A program made the position numbers and the translations under genes. Below, one piece after another: positions 17,951-27,280 of a stretch of 64,000 nucleotides of DNA. Each line of letters starts with the position of its first letter. Within the stretch, counting starts at the first letter, position 1. This stretch comes from Opitutia bacterium (GTDB lineage: Bacteria; Verrucomicrobiota; Verrucomicrobiia; Opitutales; Opitutaceae): contig PLMW01000052.1 of NCBI GenBank assembly GCA_003142615.1, forward strand, positions 30,880-94,879, written 5' to 3'. Below the pieces are notes generated by a model that saw only the letters and a program-made list of their open reading frames with translations, was not told the origin of the DNA and did no database searches.

Positions 17951-19069
17951 ATGTCACCTTCCTCCTCCAACCCCGGCGCCGGCCTCAAGACCATCCTCAT
18001 CATCGACGATGATGTGCATCTGGCGGCGACTCTCACCCTAGGTCTTGAAACCAACGGCTACCGCACCTTGTGCGCCGCCGACGCCGCCGGCGGATGGAAA
18101 CTCGCCCGCGAGCATCTGCCCGATCTCATTCTGTGCGACATCCAGATGCCCGGCAAGGACGGCCGCCGTCTGTTGCAGGAGATGCGGGCGAATCCCGAGC
18201 TGGCCAACTCCCAGTTCGTCCTCATGACCGGCAAGCTGGCCTATGGCAGCCCTCGGGCCGCCATGGACCTCGGCGCGGACGATCTCCTGTTGAAACCGTT
18301 CGGGTTCCCGGAACTCCTCCGTTGTATTGCCTCCCGGCTGCAACGCGCGGAGCTCAGCCGCCGCATCGACGACCGCGTGATTGAACAGTTGCGGGAAAGC
18401 CTGCATTCGACCCTCCCGCATGAGTTTTTCACGCCGCTGGCCGGGATCCTGGGTCTCACGGAGCTTTTGGAGAATCAGCTCGAGATCCTCAGCAAGGAGG
18501 AGATCCGGCAGGATCTGCACGATATCCGCCGGGCCGGCCGCCGCCTCCACCGCACCCTGCGCAACTACCTGCTCATTCTCGAGCTCGATGCTCTGGAATC
18601 GGCGCGTCCGCGTTCGTTGCTCAAGTCGGAGATTGTCGCGCAGGCGCTGTCCGCCGGCATCAACGCCGCCGCCGAGCGCCACCAGCGCGCCGCGGACGTT
18701 GCCTCCCAACTCGCCGGGGCCAGTCTCAAGGCGGATCCCATGGATCTCACCATCCTGGCCGAGGAGTTGGTGGACAACGCGCTGAGTTTCTCCCGCAAAG
18801 ACACCCCGGTGCGCGTACGGGCATGGACGGAGGCCGGGCAGCTGCATTTCTCCGTGGTCGACACCGGCCGCGGCATGACGCCGGAGCAATTAACGCAAGT
18901 CGGCGCGTTCCGGCAACTTGACCGCAAAACCTTCGAGCAGCAGGGTCTCGGACTCGGTCTGGCGCTCGTGCGCAAACTCGTGCGGCACCTCGGGGGCGAA
19001 TTCCGTCTCGAGAGCGAGGACGGCAAAGGCACCACCAGCCACCTCAGTCTGCCGATCCACGCCGCGTGA
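17951..19069 (+). CDS. Receiver-histidine kinase hybrid signalling protein
   Basis: 372-residue cytoplasmic protein with reversed hybrid order. Residues about 13-130 form a receiver domain (IIDDD acid pocket, phospho-acceptor Asp63 in LILCDIQMPGKDG, Lys115 in LLLKPFG). Residues about 145-215 form a HisKA dimerisation helix with phospho-His157 in LPHEFFTPLAGILGLTELL. Residues about 255-368 form the HATPase domain (N box EELVDNALSFS, G1 VVDTGRGM, G2 GLGLGLALVRKLV, G3 GKGTT). No sensor or membrane domain is present, so it likely relays input from a separate kinase. No cognate regulator is adjacent. Confidence 0.9.
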   Translation: MSPSSSNPGAGLKTILIIDDDVHLAATLTLGLETNGYRTLCAADAAGGWKLAREHLPDLILCDIQMPGKDGRRLLQEMRANPELANSQFVLMTGKLAYGSPRAAMDLGADDLLLKPFGFPELLRCIASRLQRAELSRRIDDRVIEQLRESLHSTLPHEFFTPLAGILGLTELLENQLEILSKEEIRQDLHDIRRAGRRLHRTLRNYLLILELDALESARPRSLLKSEIVAQALSAGINAAAERHQRAADVASQLAGASLKADPMDLTILAEELVDNALSFSRKDTPVRVRAWTEAGQLHFSVVDTGRGMTPEQLTQVGAFRQLDRKTFEQQGLGLGLALVRKLVRHLGGEFRLESEDGKGTTSHLSLPIHAA

Positions 19070-19149
19070 CGTGGCGCCCCGGCGGGCGCGTTTCGAGTTC
19101 CCGAGGTTTTGCTGGCTCTGGCAGCCGGGATTCTTTTAGATGTTCCGCC

Positions 19150-19983
19150 ATGCGAAAGCGCTGGCTGATTCTTTTGCTGGGACTGGGAGTAGGAATCATG
19201 TGTCGCGGGCAGGAAACTCCGCCGACTTCGCGAGCGCAGGGGACCTCTCCGAATTTAGGAACACAGAGAGCCCCTCCCGAACTGATCAAGATCAAGACCG
19301 CGGCGGAGGCCGGCGATCCCGCCGCCCAGTACGAATACGGGAACGTCATTCCTCCTTCTCGATTGGCCGAGCAACTGGACTGGTATTATCGCTCCGCACG
19401 TGCCGGCTATGCCCCGGCCCAGCATGCCCTGGGTGGTTACTTCGCATCAATCTCAGATCCAAAGAAACGCGCGGAAAGTATCCGTGAGTCCATCCGCTGG
19501 TCCAGTCGGGCGGCCTATCAGGGCGTCCAGGACTCACAGCTCCGGATTGCCGCGTTTTACGAGAGGGGAGAGGGCCTCCCCAAGGACCGGATCTCCGCCT
19601 ACATCTGGAGGCGGTATGCAACGCGCAAGAATGTGCCGAGCCAGGAGGTTGATGGTCACATCAAACAACTGATCACTGAGATGTCATCGGCCGAGATTGC
19701 GGAAGCCGAGAGCCGGCTGAAAACCTTCGAGCTGAAACCGACTTTAAAGGTGAATCCCGTCGAGGCCGATATGCTTTTCGCGCAGCTCCAATTAGGCGCG
19801 ATTTATGTCGTGAACGGCGTCCGGCAAGTGGTTGTGAACAACGTTCGCTTCAAACCGGGCGAAACCAAGGAGCTGAAGCTGACCGAAGTGCCCGTCCGCG
19901 TCGTGTGCATGAAGGTTGACGAGAAGGGCGTGCAATTAGGCATCGTCGACACCCCCTACACCCGCTGGTTGAAGCGCGAGTAG
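19150..19983 (+). CDS. Sel1-like repeat secreted protein, copy 1
   Basis: 277 residues beginning with a signal peptide (RKRWLILLLGLGVGIMCRG). The first half holds Sel1/TPR-like helical repeats (AAEAGDPAAQYEYG, SARAGYAPAQHALGGYF, SSRAAYQGVQDSQLRIAAFY, GEGLPKDRISAYIW). The second half is a beta-rich tail with NGVRQVVVNNVRFKPGET and a C-terminal PYTRWLKR motif. A paralogue with the same layout lies at 21338-22120, and the 56 bp before both ATGs are alike. Sel1 repeats mediate protein interactions; the role is unknown. Confidence 0.75.
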   Translation: MRKRWLILLLGLGVGIMCRGQETPPTSRAQGTSPNLGTQRAPPELIKIKTAAEAGDPAAQYEYGNVIPPSRLAEQLDWYYRSARAGYAPAQHALGGYFASISDPKKRAESIRESIRWSSRAAYQGVQDSQLRIAAFYERGEGLPKDRISAYIWRRYATRKNVPSQEVDGHIKQLITEMSSAEIAEAESRLKTFELKPTLKVNPVEADMLFAQLQLGAIYVVNGVRQVVVNNVRFKPGETKELKLTEVPVRVVCMKVDEKGVQLGIVDTPYTRWLKRE

Positions 19984-20001
19984 GTCAATCTCTCCGCGTC
20001 C

Positions 20002-20035
20002 CCTGTCCTCCGGGACCCTGGCGAAGTAGGACAGG
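20002..20035. repeat. Dispersed-type hairpin CCTGTCCT/AGGACAGG
   Basis: CCTGTCCT at 20002-20009 pairs with AGGACAGG at 20028-20035, with a loop containing CCTGGCGAAG. It resembles intergenic hairpins that recur in many bacterial genomes. It sits 19 bp after the Sel1 copy 1 stop and could also act as a 3' stabiliser. Confidence 0.45.
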
Positions 20036-20140
20036 CGATGCCACAGCCGAACGCCGGCCCAAGTTGCAGTTTGACGTGGCGGTCAACGCAGAGGTCTGCA
20101 CAAAATCAGCCTCCACTCCATCTCCCCACCTCTTCATCCC

Positions 20141-20659
20141 ATGCGCTGGCTCCTGCTGCTTCCCGTCCTGTCCCTTTGCACGGCCTGCACTCCCGTCATC
20201 GTCGAACGAGGCGGCCCGCCGCCCGCTTATCCGGCTGGACCGCCGGTCGTCTATCAACCGACCCCGGCGCCCGACTATCCGCCGCGCGACGAGGCTCGCC
20301 GGCCCAGGCACGACCGGGACGAATATCAGGAACGCCGGGTCGATGTCATCATCGAACGCGCCTATCGCGATCTGCTGGAACGCGTGCCCGACCCGGAGGG
20401 GCGCGAACACTATCGGCAACTGATCCATCAGGGCTGCACCGAGGAGCAGATGCGTGACCGCATCCGCGAAAGCGTGGAATACCGGGTGACCCTGCCGGAC
20501 GCGAAGACGACGCGCGCCTACCGGAAGGTCCTCGGACGCGAACCGGATCCAAGCGGTCTCGAGAGTTACCGCAGGAAAATCGTGGACAAGGGCTGGACGG
20601 AGAAGGACGTGGAGAACGACCTGCGGCGCAGCGCCGAATACCGCAACCGCCGGAAGTGA
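20141..20659 (+). CDS. Lipoprotein with two DUF4214-like repeats
   Basis: 172-residue lipoprotein: LLLLPVLSLCTAC matches a lipobox with Cys16 as acylation site. A Pro/Tyr-rich spacer is followed by two related segments, YRDLLERVPDPEGREHYRQL and YRKVLGREPDPSGLESYRRK, the pattern of DUF4214 repeats (Y-x-x-x-L-x-R-x-P-D-x-x-G-x-x-x-Y). In other proteins these accompany glycosylated or secreted surface proteins. Its function here is unknown. Confidence 0.72.
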   Translation: MRWLLLLPVLSLCTACTPVIVERGGPPPAYPAGPPVVYQPTPAPDYPPRDEARRPRHDRDEYQERRVDVIIERAYRDLLERVPDPEGREHYRQLIHQGCTEEQMRDRIRESVEYRVTLPDAKTTRAYRKVLGREPDPSGLESYRRKIVDKGWTEKDVENDLRRSAEYRNRRK

Positions 20660-20754
20660 GTCCGGTTTGATCCGGCGGATGTGCGGCTCCGCGTTCTCCG
20701 CGCCTCCGCGGTGAACGCTCCGTCTTTCAGCGGCCAGTCTGCACCGCGGCGTGC

Positions 20755-21078
20755 CTACCGCGGCGGCCGGTAACCCGACCTGCCGGCCTGCCGCATCGCC
20801 TTGAGGCCTTCCTCAAACGTCAGCAGTGGGGTGGTCTTGCCCGACCGGACCGCGCCGCCAGCGGCCACGGCGACCGCGAAGGCGGCGGCGCTGACCTGGT
20901 TGGGCAGCCTGCAGATGATGACGTAATCGTATTCCCCGAAGGTGAGCCAGCCGCCTTCGACGCTGCCGCCCAGTTTTTTAACCGCGCCCTGGATCGCCTT
21001 GAGGCGATGCTGAGGCTTCTTGAGCATGCCCGCCCAGGCGGCGGGGGTGTAGGATCCTTGAAACAGGTAGTATGGCAT
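20755..21078 (-). CDS. GYD domain protein
   Basis: 107-residue soluble protein matching the GYD family (ferredoxin-like dimeric alpha/beta barrel fold): MPYYLFQGSYTPAAWAGML, KKLGGSVEGGWLTFGEYDYV and ICRLPNQVSAAAFAVAVAAGG. The ATG on the minus strand at 21078 starts the domain exactly; the upstream part of the frame is antisense to the Sel1 copy 2 leader. The family has no assigned reaction. It stands alone, divergent from the Sel1 copy. Confidence 0.8.
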   Translation of the reverse strand: MPYYLFQGSYTPAAWAGMLKKPQHRLKAIQGAVKKLGGSVEGGWLTFGEYDYVIICRLPNQVSAAAFAVAVAAGGAVRSGKTTPLLTFEEGLKAMRQAGRSGYRPPR

Positions 21079-21337
21079 AAACAGAGTTCCTTTCGCGGGA
21101 CAGGGGTTGAGGACGTTAACGAACAAAAAAATGTAACCCCGGTGGACGGAATTAGCGAACCGCAATTGTGCGGGCGGTAAAGGGCGGGCGCGAGTCAGAC
21201 GCGGTTCGACAGGGCTCTCACCGCAGGCTGGGCAGGGACGTCGGATGGCGGACTCTCCGCGGGCTCCACACCCCCGCGATGCGAGTTCGCTAGGTTTTGC
21301 TGGCCCCGGCGGCCCGGACTCCGCTAGATTCTCCGCC

Positions 21338-22120
21338 ATGCAAAGGCGCTGGCTGATTCTTTTGCTGGGACTGGGGATCGGGGTCATGGGCCGCGGTCAG
21401 GAAAGTCCTCCGGATCTGGCCCGGATCAAAGTCGCGGCGGAAGCGGGCGACGCCAAGGCCCAGTACGAATACGGGAAGGCCGTTCCTGCCAGCCGGATGG
21501 CCGAGCGACTGGACTGGTTTTATCGTTCGGCCCGCGCCGGTTTTGCCCCGGCCCAGGAGGCGTTGGGCAGTTATTTTGCGACGGAGCCCAATGCGGATCC
21601 GCAGAAGCGTGCCGCCAGCCTTCACGAATCGGCGCGTTGGTCCAGCCGGGCGGCCTATCAGGGGATTTATACCGCCCAGTTGCGGATCGCCCAATTCTAC
21701 CGCAAGGGCGAGGTGCTGCCGAAGGACCGGGTGGCCGCCTACCTTTGGATGCGGATGGGCATCAACAACAGCCCGCTGGCGATAATCTACAAAAGCAACT
21801 TCGACCAATTGACCACCGAGATGTCCCCGGCCGAGATCGTCGAAGCCGAGAAGCGGCTGAAAGCCTTCGAGCTGAAAACCGGTTCAAAGATGAATCCCAT
21901 CGAGGCCGAGTTGCTTTTTGCGCAACTCCAGCTCGGCACGCCCACGGTCACAAATGGAGTCCGGCAGGCGGTTGTGAATAATATTGGTTTCACCCAGGGT
22001 GAAACCAAGGAGCTGAAACTGGGCGAGGAGTCCGTCCGCATCGTGTGCTTCAGCATCGACGAGAAAAGCGTCCTGGTCGGCATCGCCGGCACGCCCTACA
22101 TCCACTGGTTGAAACGCTAG
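21338..22120 (+). CDS. Sel1-like repeat secreted protein, copy 2
   Basis: 260-residue paralogue of the protein at 19150. The signal peptide is nearly identical (QRRWLILLLGLGIGVMGRG), followed by the same helical repeats (AAEAGDAKAQYEYG, SARAGFAPAQEALGSYF, SSRAAYQGIYTAQLRIAQFY) and the same tail (NGVRQAVVNNIGFTQGET, PYIHWLKR). Copy 1 has an extra 20-residue linker after the signal. The two genes, with conserved upstream sequence, indicate a duplication of promoter and gene together. Confidence 0.75.
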   Translation: MQRRWLILLLGLGIGVMGRGQESPPDLARIKVAAEAGDAKAQYEYGKAVPASRMAERLDWFYRSARAGFAPAQEALGSYFATEPNADPQKRAASLHESARWSSRAAYQGIYTAQLRIAQFYRKGEVLPKDRVAAYLWMRMGINNSPLAIIYKSNFDQLTTEMSPAEIVEAEKRLKAFELKTGSKMNPIEAELLFAQLQLGTPTVTNGVRQAVVNNIGFTQGETKELKLGEESVRIVCFSIDEKSVLVGIAGTPYIHWLKR

Positions 22121-22249
22121 ACGACCCCGGGATCCGGGGGGCATCCGTTTTTTGCGCTCGCCGCGCCCCGTTGCGATAAAAAGCAGAGCCCGACTTCGCA
22201 CGAAGCTTCGGCGGGGCAAGCAAGGAAAACGGAGAGCCGAAGCGAAGAA

Positions 22250-22717
22250 TTATTTCTGCTCGGAGAGCAGCTTCTGCTTGGCCTTTTGAAACTCCTCGTC
22301 GGTCAGGGCCCCCTGATCTTTGAGCGTCTTCAGCTTCTGCAGCTGCGCCACCAGATCGGTCGCTCTCGCGGGAGGCGCACCGGCGGCGAAAGGGAAGCCG
22401 ACATTGTATTGCGGGGTTCCTCCGCCCACGGGCCTGAAGTAAATGTCGGACAACTGCGTAAACCGGCCGAACGACTCCACCTTGCCATCCACCAGCCGGA
22501 CGGAATAGGGCGCGTCCCGGCCATAGCCGGCGTCGGAGACGAGATAGTAGGTCATGTACTCGATGTTCGCTTGGGCGCTGGTGCTATCCGGCGTGCCCAG
22601 CATGGCGATGACCTGGTCCTTGGTCATCCCGATCTTGATGTTGTTGAGTTTGTCGGCGGTCATTGTGCAGCCGGCGAACAGCGTGGCGAGAAGCAGGGCA
22701 AGGGCGGTGGTTTTCAT
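22250..22717 (-). CDS. Lipoprotein with SmpA/OmlA-like and SHOCT domains
   Basis: 155-residue lipoprotein. LLATLFAGC is a lipobox with Cys17. The next part, LNNIKIGMTKDQVIAMLGTPD, matches the SmpA/OmlA (BamE-like) fold start. The C-terminal 35 residues (LVAQLQKLKTLKDQGALTDE, EFQKAKQKLL) are a SHOCT oligomerisation helix. BamE-like domains occur in envelope proteins; this one is not BamE itself, because the SHOCT tail is added. Probably inner or outer membrane attached. Confidence 0.78.
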   Translation of the reverse strand: MKTTALALLLATLFAGCTMTADKLNNIKIGMTKDQVIAMLGTPDSTSAQANIEYMTYYLVSDAGYGRDAPYSVRLVDGKVESFGRFTQLSDIYFRPVGGGTPQYNVGFPFAAGAPPARATDLVAQLQKLKTLKDQGALTDEEFQKAKQKLLSEQK

Positions 22718-22742
22718 GGCGGGGGCGGGTTGGAATTTGTTG

Positions 22743-22760
22743 GCCAGCCGGCAGGCTGGC
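22743..22760. repeat. Short hairpin upstream of the SHOCT lipoprotein
   Basis: GCCAGCC-GGCA-GGCTGGC, with 7-bp arms and a 4-base loop, 26 bp before the start codon. It may be a dispersed hairpin or affect expression. The rest of the gap to 22962 holds an AT-rich patch at 22800-22830 suited to a promoter. Confidence 0.35.
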
Positions 22761-22962
22761 TCGGGAGGTCATGGGCTTCCGATTAAAGACGCCTTCACAA
22801 GGCGATAATAACATAAAATATTTAATCGCAAGACCCCAAAGGCCAGAGGACGGAAGCCATCCGACGGGATAACGTTCGGCGGGGCTTCTGCCGTCGCGAA
22901 GGTTGCGACGCGACAAGATCGCGCGACAAGGAAGATGGAGAACAGTGAACCGAGAACGCAGG

Positions 22963-24522
22963 TTACGCGGCGGTCGGTTCGCGCTTCCAGCGCGCCCCTT
23001 GCGTCAGCCAGTTGCGCAGGAATACAGCCAGAATGCAGCCGACCATCGCGTAGAGGCCGAGAATGAGCCACATCGCGGCCGGGCTGTGCCAGTACGGAAC
23101 CTGGTTATGAATGAGCGCCTGCTGCAGGGGAACGGCGGTTCCGTTGACCGAGACCGTCTCCGGCGACCAATGGGTGAGCATGTGGCCGGAAAACGCGCTC
23201 ACCAGGGTCTTCGCGAGGAACCAGGGAATCAGGGAAAGTCCAAGGTAGGTGCCCTCCTGCCCTTTGGGTGCGATGGCGGCGGTGTACTCGTTGAGTTTCG
23301 GTGACCACAGCACCTCGCCAACCGTCACGATCACCATGCAGAGGATGGCCATCGCGTAATGGGCGTTGACGATCCCGGAGCCATTGAACGCCCACCAAAA
23401 GTCCGCGTTGGCGATCGTCGTGCTGTGGAAAAGCCTCCCAACAGGACCGAGAAGTCCGGCGAGGCCCCGGTGAATGACGTCCGTGGGACCGACATAGATC
23501 TGCCACGCCATAGCCATCGGGAAGAGGGCGAACGCCGAAACCATGGCGCCGTACACCAACAGGTCGAAGACTTTGAATTTGTTCGCAAACGGGATGAACA
23601 GGATGATGCCAATGACGATGCCGACCGGGTTGATCACGTTCAGCTGTCCGATGGCGGCGTCGGGTCCGATCGTGCGTTCCCAGTACTTCGGCATCAGCAG
23701 ATACAGATACGTGTAGACGGCGCGGACACCGAGGATGAGGGCAATCAACACCACCAGGCGGAAAAATGCGCGCTCGGTGACGACACTGACGAAGATCCTC
23801 CACGGCGTCCGCTTTTCCTTCTTCTCCGCTATCGGCTCCGGTTCCTCGGTGGCGCCGCGCACCTGTTCCTCGCGGTGCACCATCACCTCGCCGATGAGGA
23901 GGCAAAGCACGGCGGTGATCACGCCCATGGTAAAAATGTGAACATTGCCGACCTTCAGCCAGATGCGGACGATATCCACCGACGCTCCGCCAGCGGCCGC
24001 GCCAATGTTCATGAAGAGGTACCAGAGGTTGAAACCCGCGCTGCGCGATCGCTTGGTCGTGTAGCGTTGAGTCGCCGCCTGGAAAATCGTCTGGATCGCG
24101 GCCATGAACGGTGCGGAAAGCACGAGCAGGCCGGCGGCAATCCAACCGCGATACGGCAGGGACGGCGTGATTCCGACAAACACGATCAGGGCGCGCAGCA
24201 CGAGCGACCCGCCCAGGGAGACTCGCAGCGATCGTTTGATGCCCATCCAGTCGGTCATCACGCCAGAGAACGTTAGCAACAGGGTGACGGCCGAGGTGAA
24301 GACCGCCACGGTGTATCCCGCCCGGACATCGCTCATTCCCAGATCGTGCGACAGGAAGAGCGTCACGATCGTCAACATCGCGAAGTAAAACGTGCAATCC
24401 AGAAGGTTGATGATCTGGATGCCCCAGTACTCCAGACCGGTCTCCTTCAGCACGCCGAAGTCCTTGAAATAACCGACGATCATTTCGCCGGCGGTTTTTC
24501 TGGCGGGCGGTGCTTCGCTCAT
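22963..24522 (-). CDS. MFS transporter (peptide/POT-like)
   Basis: About 519 residues and 12-14 membrane helices. An N-terminal soluble segment is followed by YWGIQIINLLDCTFYFAMLT and the first-half loop signature GVMTDWMGIKRSLRVSLGGS (the D-x-x-G-x-K-R form of the MFS motif). FNLWYLFMNIGAAAG resembles the proton-dependent oligopeptide (POT/PTR2) group, N-x-G-x-x-x-G. I chose the Met at 24522 (MSEAPPARK) over a frame extension of 19 residues that is Pro-rich and unlikely. The substrate is unknown; peptides are the best guess. Confidence 0.8.
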   Translation of the reverse strand: MSEAPPARKTAGEMIVGYFKDFGVLKETGLEYWGIQIINLLDCTFYFAMLTIVTLFLSHDLGMSDVRAGYTVAVFTSAVTLLLTFSGVMTDWMGIKRSLRVSLGGSLVLRALIVFVGITPSLPYRGWIAAGLLVLSAPFMAAIQTIFQAATQRYTTKRSRSAGFNLWYLFMNIGAAAGGASVDIVRIWLKVGNVHIFTMGVITAVLCLLIGEVMVHREEQVRGATEEPEPIAEKKEKRTPWRIFVSVVTERAFFRLVVLIALILGVRAVYTYLYLLMPKYWERTIGPDAAIGQLNVINPVGIVIGIILFIPFANKFKVFDLLVYGAMVSAFALFPMAMAWQIYVGPTDVIHRGLAGLLGPVGRLFHSTTIANADFWWAFNGSGIVNAHYAMAILCMVIVTVGEVLWSPKLNEYTAAIAPKGQEGTYLGLSLIPWFLAKTLVSAFSGHMLTHWSPETVSVNGTAVPLQQALIHNQVPYWHSPAAMWLILGLYAMVGCILAVFLRNWLTQGARWKREPTAA

Positions 24523-24660
24523 GTTTTCGGAGGTCGGGATTGGCGGAGGCGGACCGGTCGCTGCACCGGTGTGGCGCACACGTTCGCGGGATGCCGAAGC
24601 AAGTCAACCTCGCGTTGTTCTCGCCTTTGGAAAGCGGAGCAATGAAATAAGACGCAACTC

Positions 24661-25806
24661 ATGACCTGGATGAGAATGGCCATATTCCTCGCGGTCGCCC
24701 TCGGCGTGTGGGCGGCCATGCACGGCTACGTCTTCTGGCGGCTGGCGTCGGTGCCCTGGGTGTCGGCGTATTTTTCGCAACGCGCGCTGGTCTGGACGGC
24801 GGCGGCACTGTGGGCCGGCTACCCGCTGGCCCGTTTCTTGAATTCGCGGCGACTCGAGGCGGTGGGGCGACCGCTGGAATTTGTCGCGGCTAACTGGATC
24901 GGCGTCCTGTTTGTTTTGTTTTCGATCCTGTGCATCGCGGACGTGGTCACGCTGGGCGGCCGGCTGCTGCCCGGGCTGGCTCCGATCATCCGCGGCTGGG
25001 CCGTGGGCGTCGCGCTGGTGCTGTCCGCGGCCGGCCTGGTGCAGGGCCTGCGGCCGCCCGTGGTGCGCGAGTATGAGGTGCGCCTCGCGGGACTGCCCCG
25101 GGAGCGCGACGGGCTCGTGCTGGTGGGAATTTCTGATTTGCATCTTGGCACGCTGATCGGCGGGCCCTGGATGACGCGCCTCGTCGGCCGCGTGAACGAT
25201 CTGCGGCCCGACGTCGTGCTCGTCGTCGGCGATCTGGTGGACGGCGAGGTGGGCCCGTTGGAACCGCTGCTCCCGGTGCTCAAGACCCTGCGGGCGCCCC
25301 TCGGCGTGTGGGCCGTCACGGGGAATCACGAGTTTTATGCCGGCCTCGATCGCAGCGTTGCGCTGCTGGAGGCGGCAGGCTACACGGTGCTGCGCGACCG
25401 CTGGGCGGAGATTGTTCCCGGTCTCGTGGTGGCGGGCGTGGACGACCTCAGCGCCCGCCGGCAGTTCAGCCGCCCTGACCAGTCGGTCGAGAAAGCGCTG
25501 GCCCGCGCCGTTGCGGCGGGGCTGGCGAACCGTCCGCCGGGAGCCGCCATTCTGCTGTCGCATTCACCCTGGCAGGCCGACGTGGCGGCGGCGGCGGGCG
25601 CCGGCCTCATGCTTTCGGGCCACACGCACGATGGGCAGATCTGGCCGTTCGGCTACGTCGTCCGGCTGAACTACCCGCTGCTCGGGGGGCGCTACGAGGT
25701 GGGCGGCATGCCGGTCATTGTTTGTCGCGGTACCGGCACATGGGGACCGCGCATGCGCCTCTGGCGGCCGGGCGAGATCGTGCGCATCAGGTTGCGGAGT
25801 GGCTGA
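24661..25806 (+). CDS. Membrane metallophosphoesterase (YkuE-like)
   Basis: 381 residues: four or five N-terminal membrane helices (about 1-125), then a calcineurin-type phosphoesterase domain. All metal-binding blocks are visible: GISDLHLGTL (D-x-H), VVGDLVDGE (G-D), TGNHEFY (G-N-H), ILLSHSPW (H) and SGHTHDGQIWP (G-H-x-H). Members of this group hydrolyse phosphoesters or UDP-lipid substrates at the membrane surface, as in YkuE/LpxG-type proteins. It is divergent from the MFS gene and converges with the CoA-transferase gene. Confidence 0.88.
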   Translation: MTWMRMAIFLAVALGVWAAMHGYVFWRLASVPWVSAYFSQRALVWTAAALWAGYPLARFLNSRRLEAVGRPLEFVAANWIGVLFVLFSILCIADVVTLGGRLLPGLAPIIRGWAVGVALVLSAAGLVQGLRPPVVREYEVRLAGLPRERDGLVLVGISDLHLGTLIGGPWMTRLVGRVNDLRPDVVLVVGDLVDGEVGPLEPLLPVLKTLRAPLGVWAVTGNHEFYAGLDRSVALLEAAGYTVLRDRWAEIVPGLVVAGVDDLSARRQFSRPDQSVEKALARAVAAGLANRPPGAAILLSHSPWQADVAAAAGAGLMLSGHTHDGQIWPFGYVVRLNYPLLGGRYEVGGMPVIVCRGTGTWGPRMRLWRPGEIVRIRLRSG

Positions 25807-25867
25807 AAGGCGCAGCGTGGGCCCGGGCGCGGCTGGCGCCGGCCGTTGATTCCTTGAAGGAACCCGG

Positions 25868-27169
25868 TCAGTGGAGCTTCTGGGCGGCCTTTTCCAGTTC
25901 CTCGCGGAACTGGGGATGCGCCACATTGATCAGTGCCTGCGCCCGCTGGCGGAGGGATTTGCCGTAGAGATCGGCGATGCCGTGCTCGGTGACAACGTAA
26001 TGGACATGGTTGCGCGTCGTCACCACGCCGGCTCCCGGCTTGAGCATCGCGACGATCCGGCTCACCGGCTGGCCCTTGACGGTGGCGGTGCTGGGCAGGG
26101 CGATGATCGGTTTGCCGCCTTTGGAGCGGCTCGCGCCGTAAACGAAGTCAACCTGCCCGCCCACGCCGCTGTAGATCCGCGTGCCAATCGAGTCCGCGCA
26201 CACCTGGCCGGTCAGGTCCACCTCGATGGCCGAATTGATCGCGACCATGCGGTCGTTCTGCGCGATGCGGAACGGATCGTTGATGTATTCCGTCGGGTGC
26301 AGTTCGACCATCGGGTTGTTGTGCACAAAGTCGTAGAGGCGCCGGCTCCCCATCAGAAACCCGGCGATGATCTTGCCCGGGTGCAGCGTTTTGCGGGCGC
26401 CGTTGATGACGCCGCGTTCCACCAGGTCGATCACACCGTCCGAGAACATCTCGCTGTGAATGCCGAGGTCCCGCCGGTCGCCGAGGAGGGTCAGCACGGC
26501 GTCCGGGATGCCGCCGATGCCCATCTGGAGCGTGGAGCCGTCCTCGATCAGACTGGCGCAGAATTGGGCGGTCCGGTGCTCCTGTTCGGTGCCGTCGCCC
26601 TGGTGGAGTTCGAGCGGGGGATAGGAGACCGGGACGATGTGGGTCAGCTTGGAGACATGGATGAAACTGTCGCCGAGGGTGCGCGGCATGCGGTCGTTGA
26701 CCTCGGCGATGATCATCCGGGCCGACTCGGCGGCGGTCTTGGTCAGGCCGACCTCGATGCCAAAGCTGCAGAAGCCATGCTCGTCCGGCGGGCTGAGGTG
26801 GACCAGGGCCGCGTCCAGGGGCAGGATGCCATCGCGGAACAGTCCCGGCACCTCGGACAGAAAACACGGCGTGAAGTCCGCGCGGCCCTCGTTGACGGCC
26901 TGGCGCACGTTGGCTCCGGTGAACAGCGTGTTAACCCGGAGGTACCGTTCCAGACCCGGTGCGACATAATCGGCGCTGCCGATGGTGAACAACTGGGCGA
27001 TCTCGACGGGAGTGGTGAACTCCGGTGCCCGTTGCACGAGGGCGGCCAGCAGGATCTGGGGCACGGAGCAGTTGCCAGTCATGAACACACGCATGCCGGA
27101 CTTGATCGCCGTCACCGCCTGGTCCGCCGTGGTGATCCGGCTTTGGTAGATCTGCAGTGCCGAGGTCAT
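25868..27169 (-). CDS. Acetyl-CoA hydrolase/4-hydroxybutyrate CoA-transferase family protein
   Basis: 433-residue class I CoA-transferase/hydrolase of the AbfT/Cat1 type: residues 1-200 form the first alpha/beta domain (SGMRVFMTGNCSVPQILLAA) and the rest the catalytic domain. GIHSEMFSDGVIDL holds the likely catalytic Glu. IGGIPDAVLTLLGDRRDLG and GVGGQVDFVYGASRS are family signatures for CoA binding. It transfers CoA between acyl groups or conserves an acyl-CoA thioester. It follows the 2-oxoacid:ferredoxin oxidoreductase genes on the same strand, so it probably handles the acyl-CoA product. A gap of 111 bp precedes it, so it may have a separate promoter. Confidence 0.88.
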   Translation of the reverse strand: MTSALQIYQSRITTADQAVTAIKSGMRVFMTGNCSVPQILLAALVQRAPEFTTPVEIAQLFTIGSADYVAPGLERYLRVNTLFTGANVRQAVNEGRADFTPCFLSEVPGLFRDGILPLDAALVHLSPPDEHGFCSFGIEVGLTKTAAESARMIIAEVNDRMPRTLGDSFIHVSKLTHIVPVSYPPLELHQGDGTEQEHRTAQFCASLIEDGSTLQMGIGGIPDAVLTLLGDRRDLGIHSEMFSDGVIDLVERGVINGARKTLHPGKIIAGFLMGSRRLYDFVHNNPMVELHPTEYINDPFRIAQNDRMVAINSAIEVDLTGQVCADSIGTRIYSGVGGQVDFVYGASRSKGGKPIIALPSTATVKGQPVSRIVAMLKPGAGVVTTRNHVHYVVTEHGIADLYGKSLRQRAQALINVAHPQFREELEKAAQKLH

Positions 27170-27280
27170 GATGGTTTTAATCGAGGGTTGCCCGCCGGTG
27201 CTCCGGCAGGATTTCCACCTTCGGGAAGGCTGCGGATGGACGGGGCAGCGCGGCCGGAAAGGTCCGGGGTCCGCCCGCCG

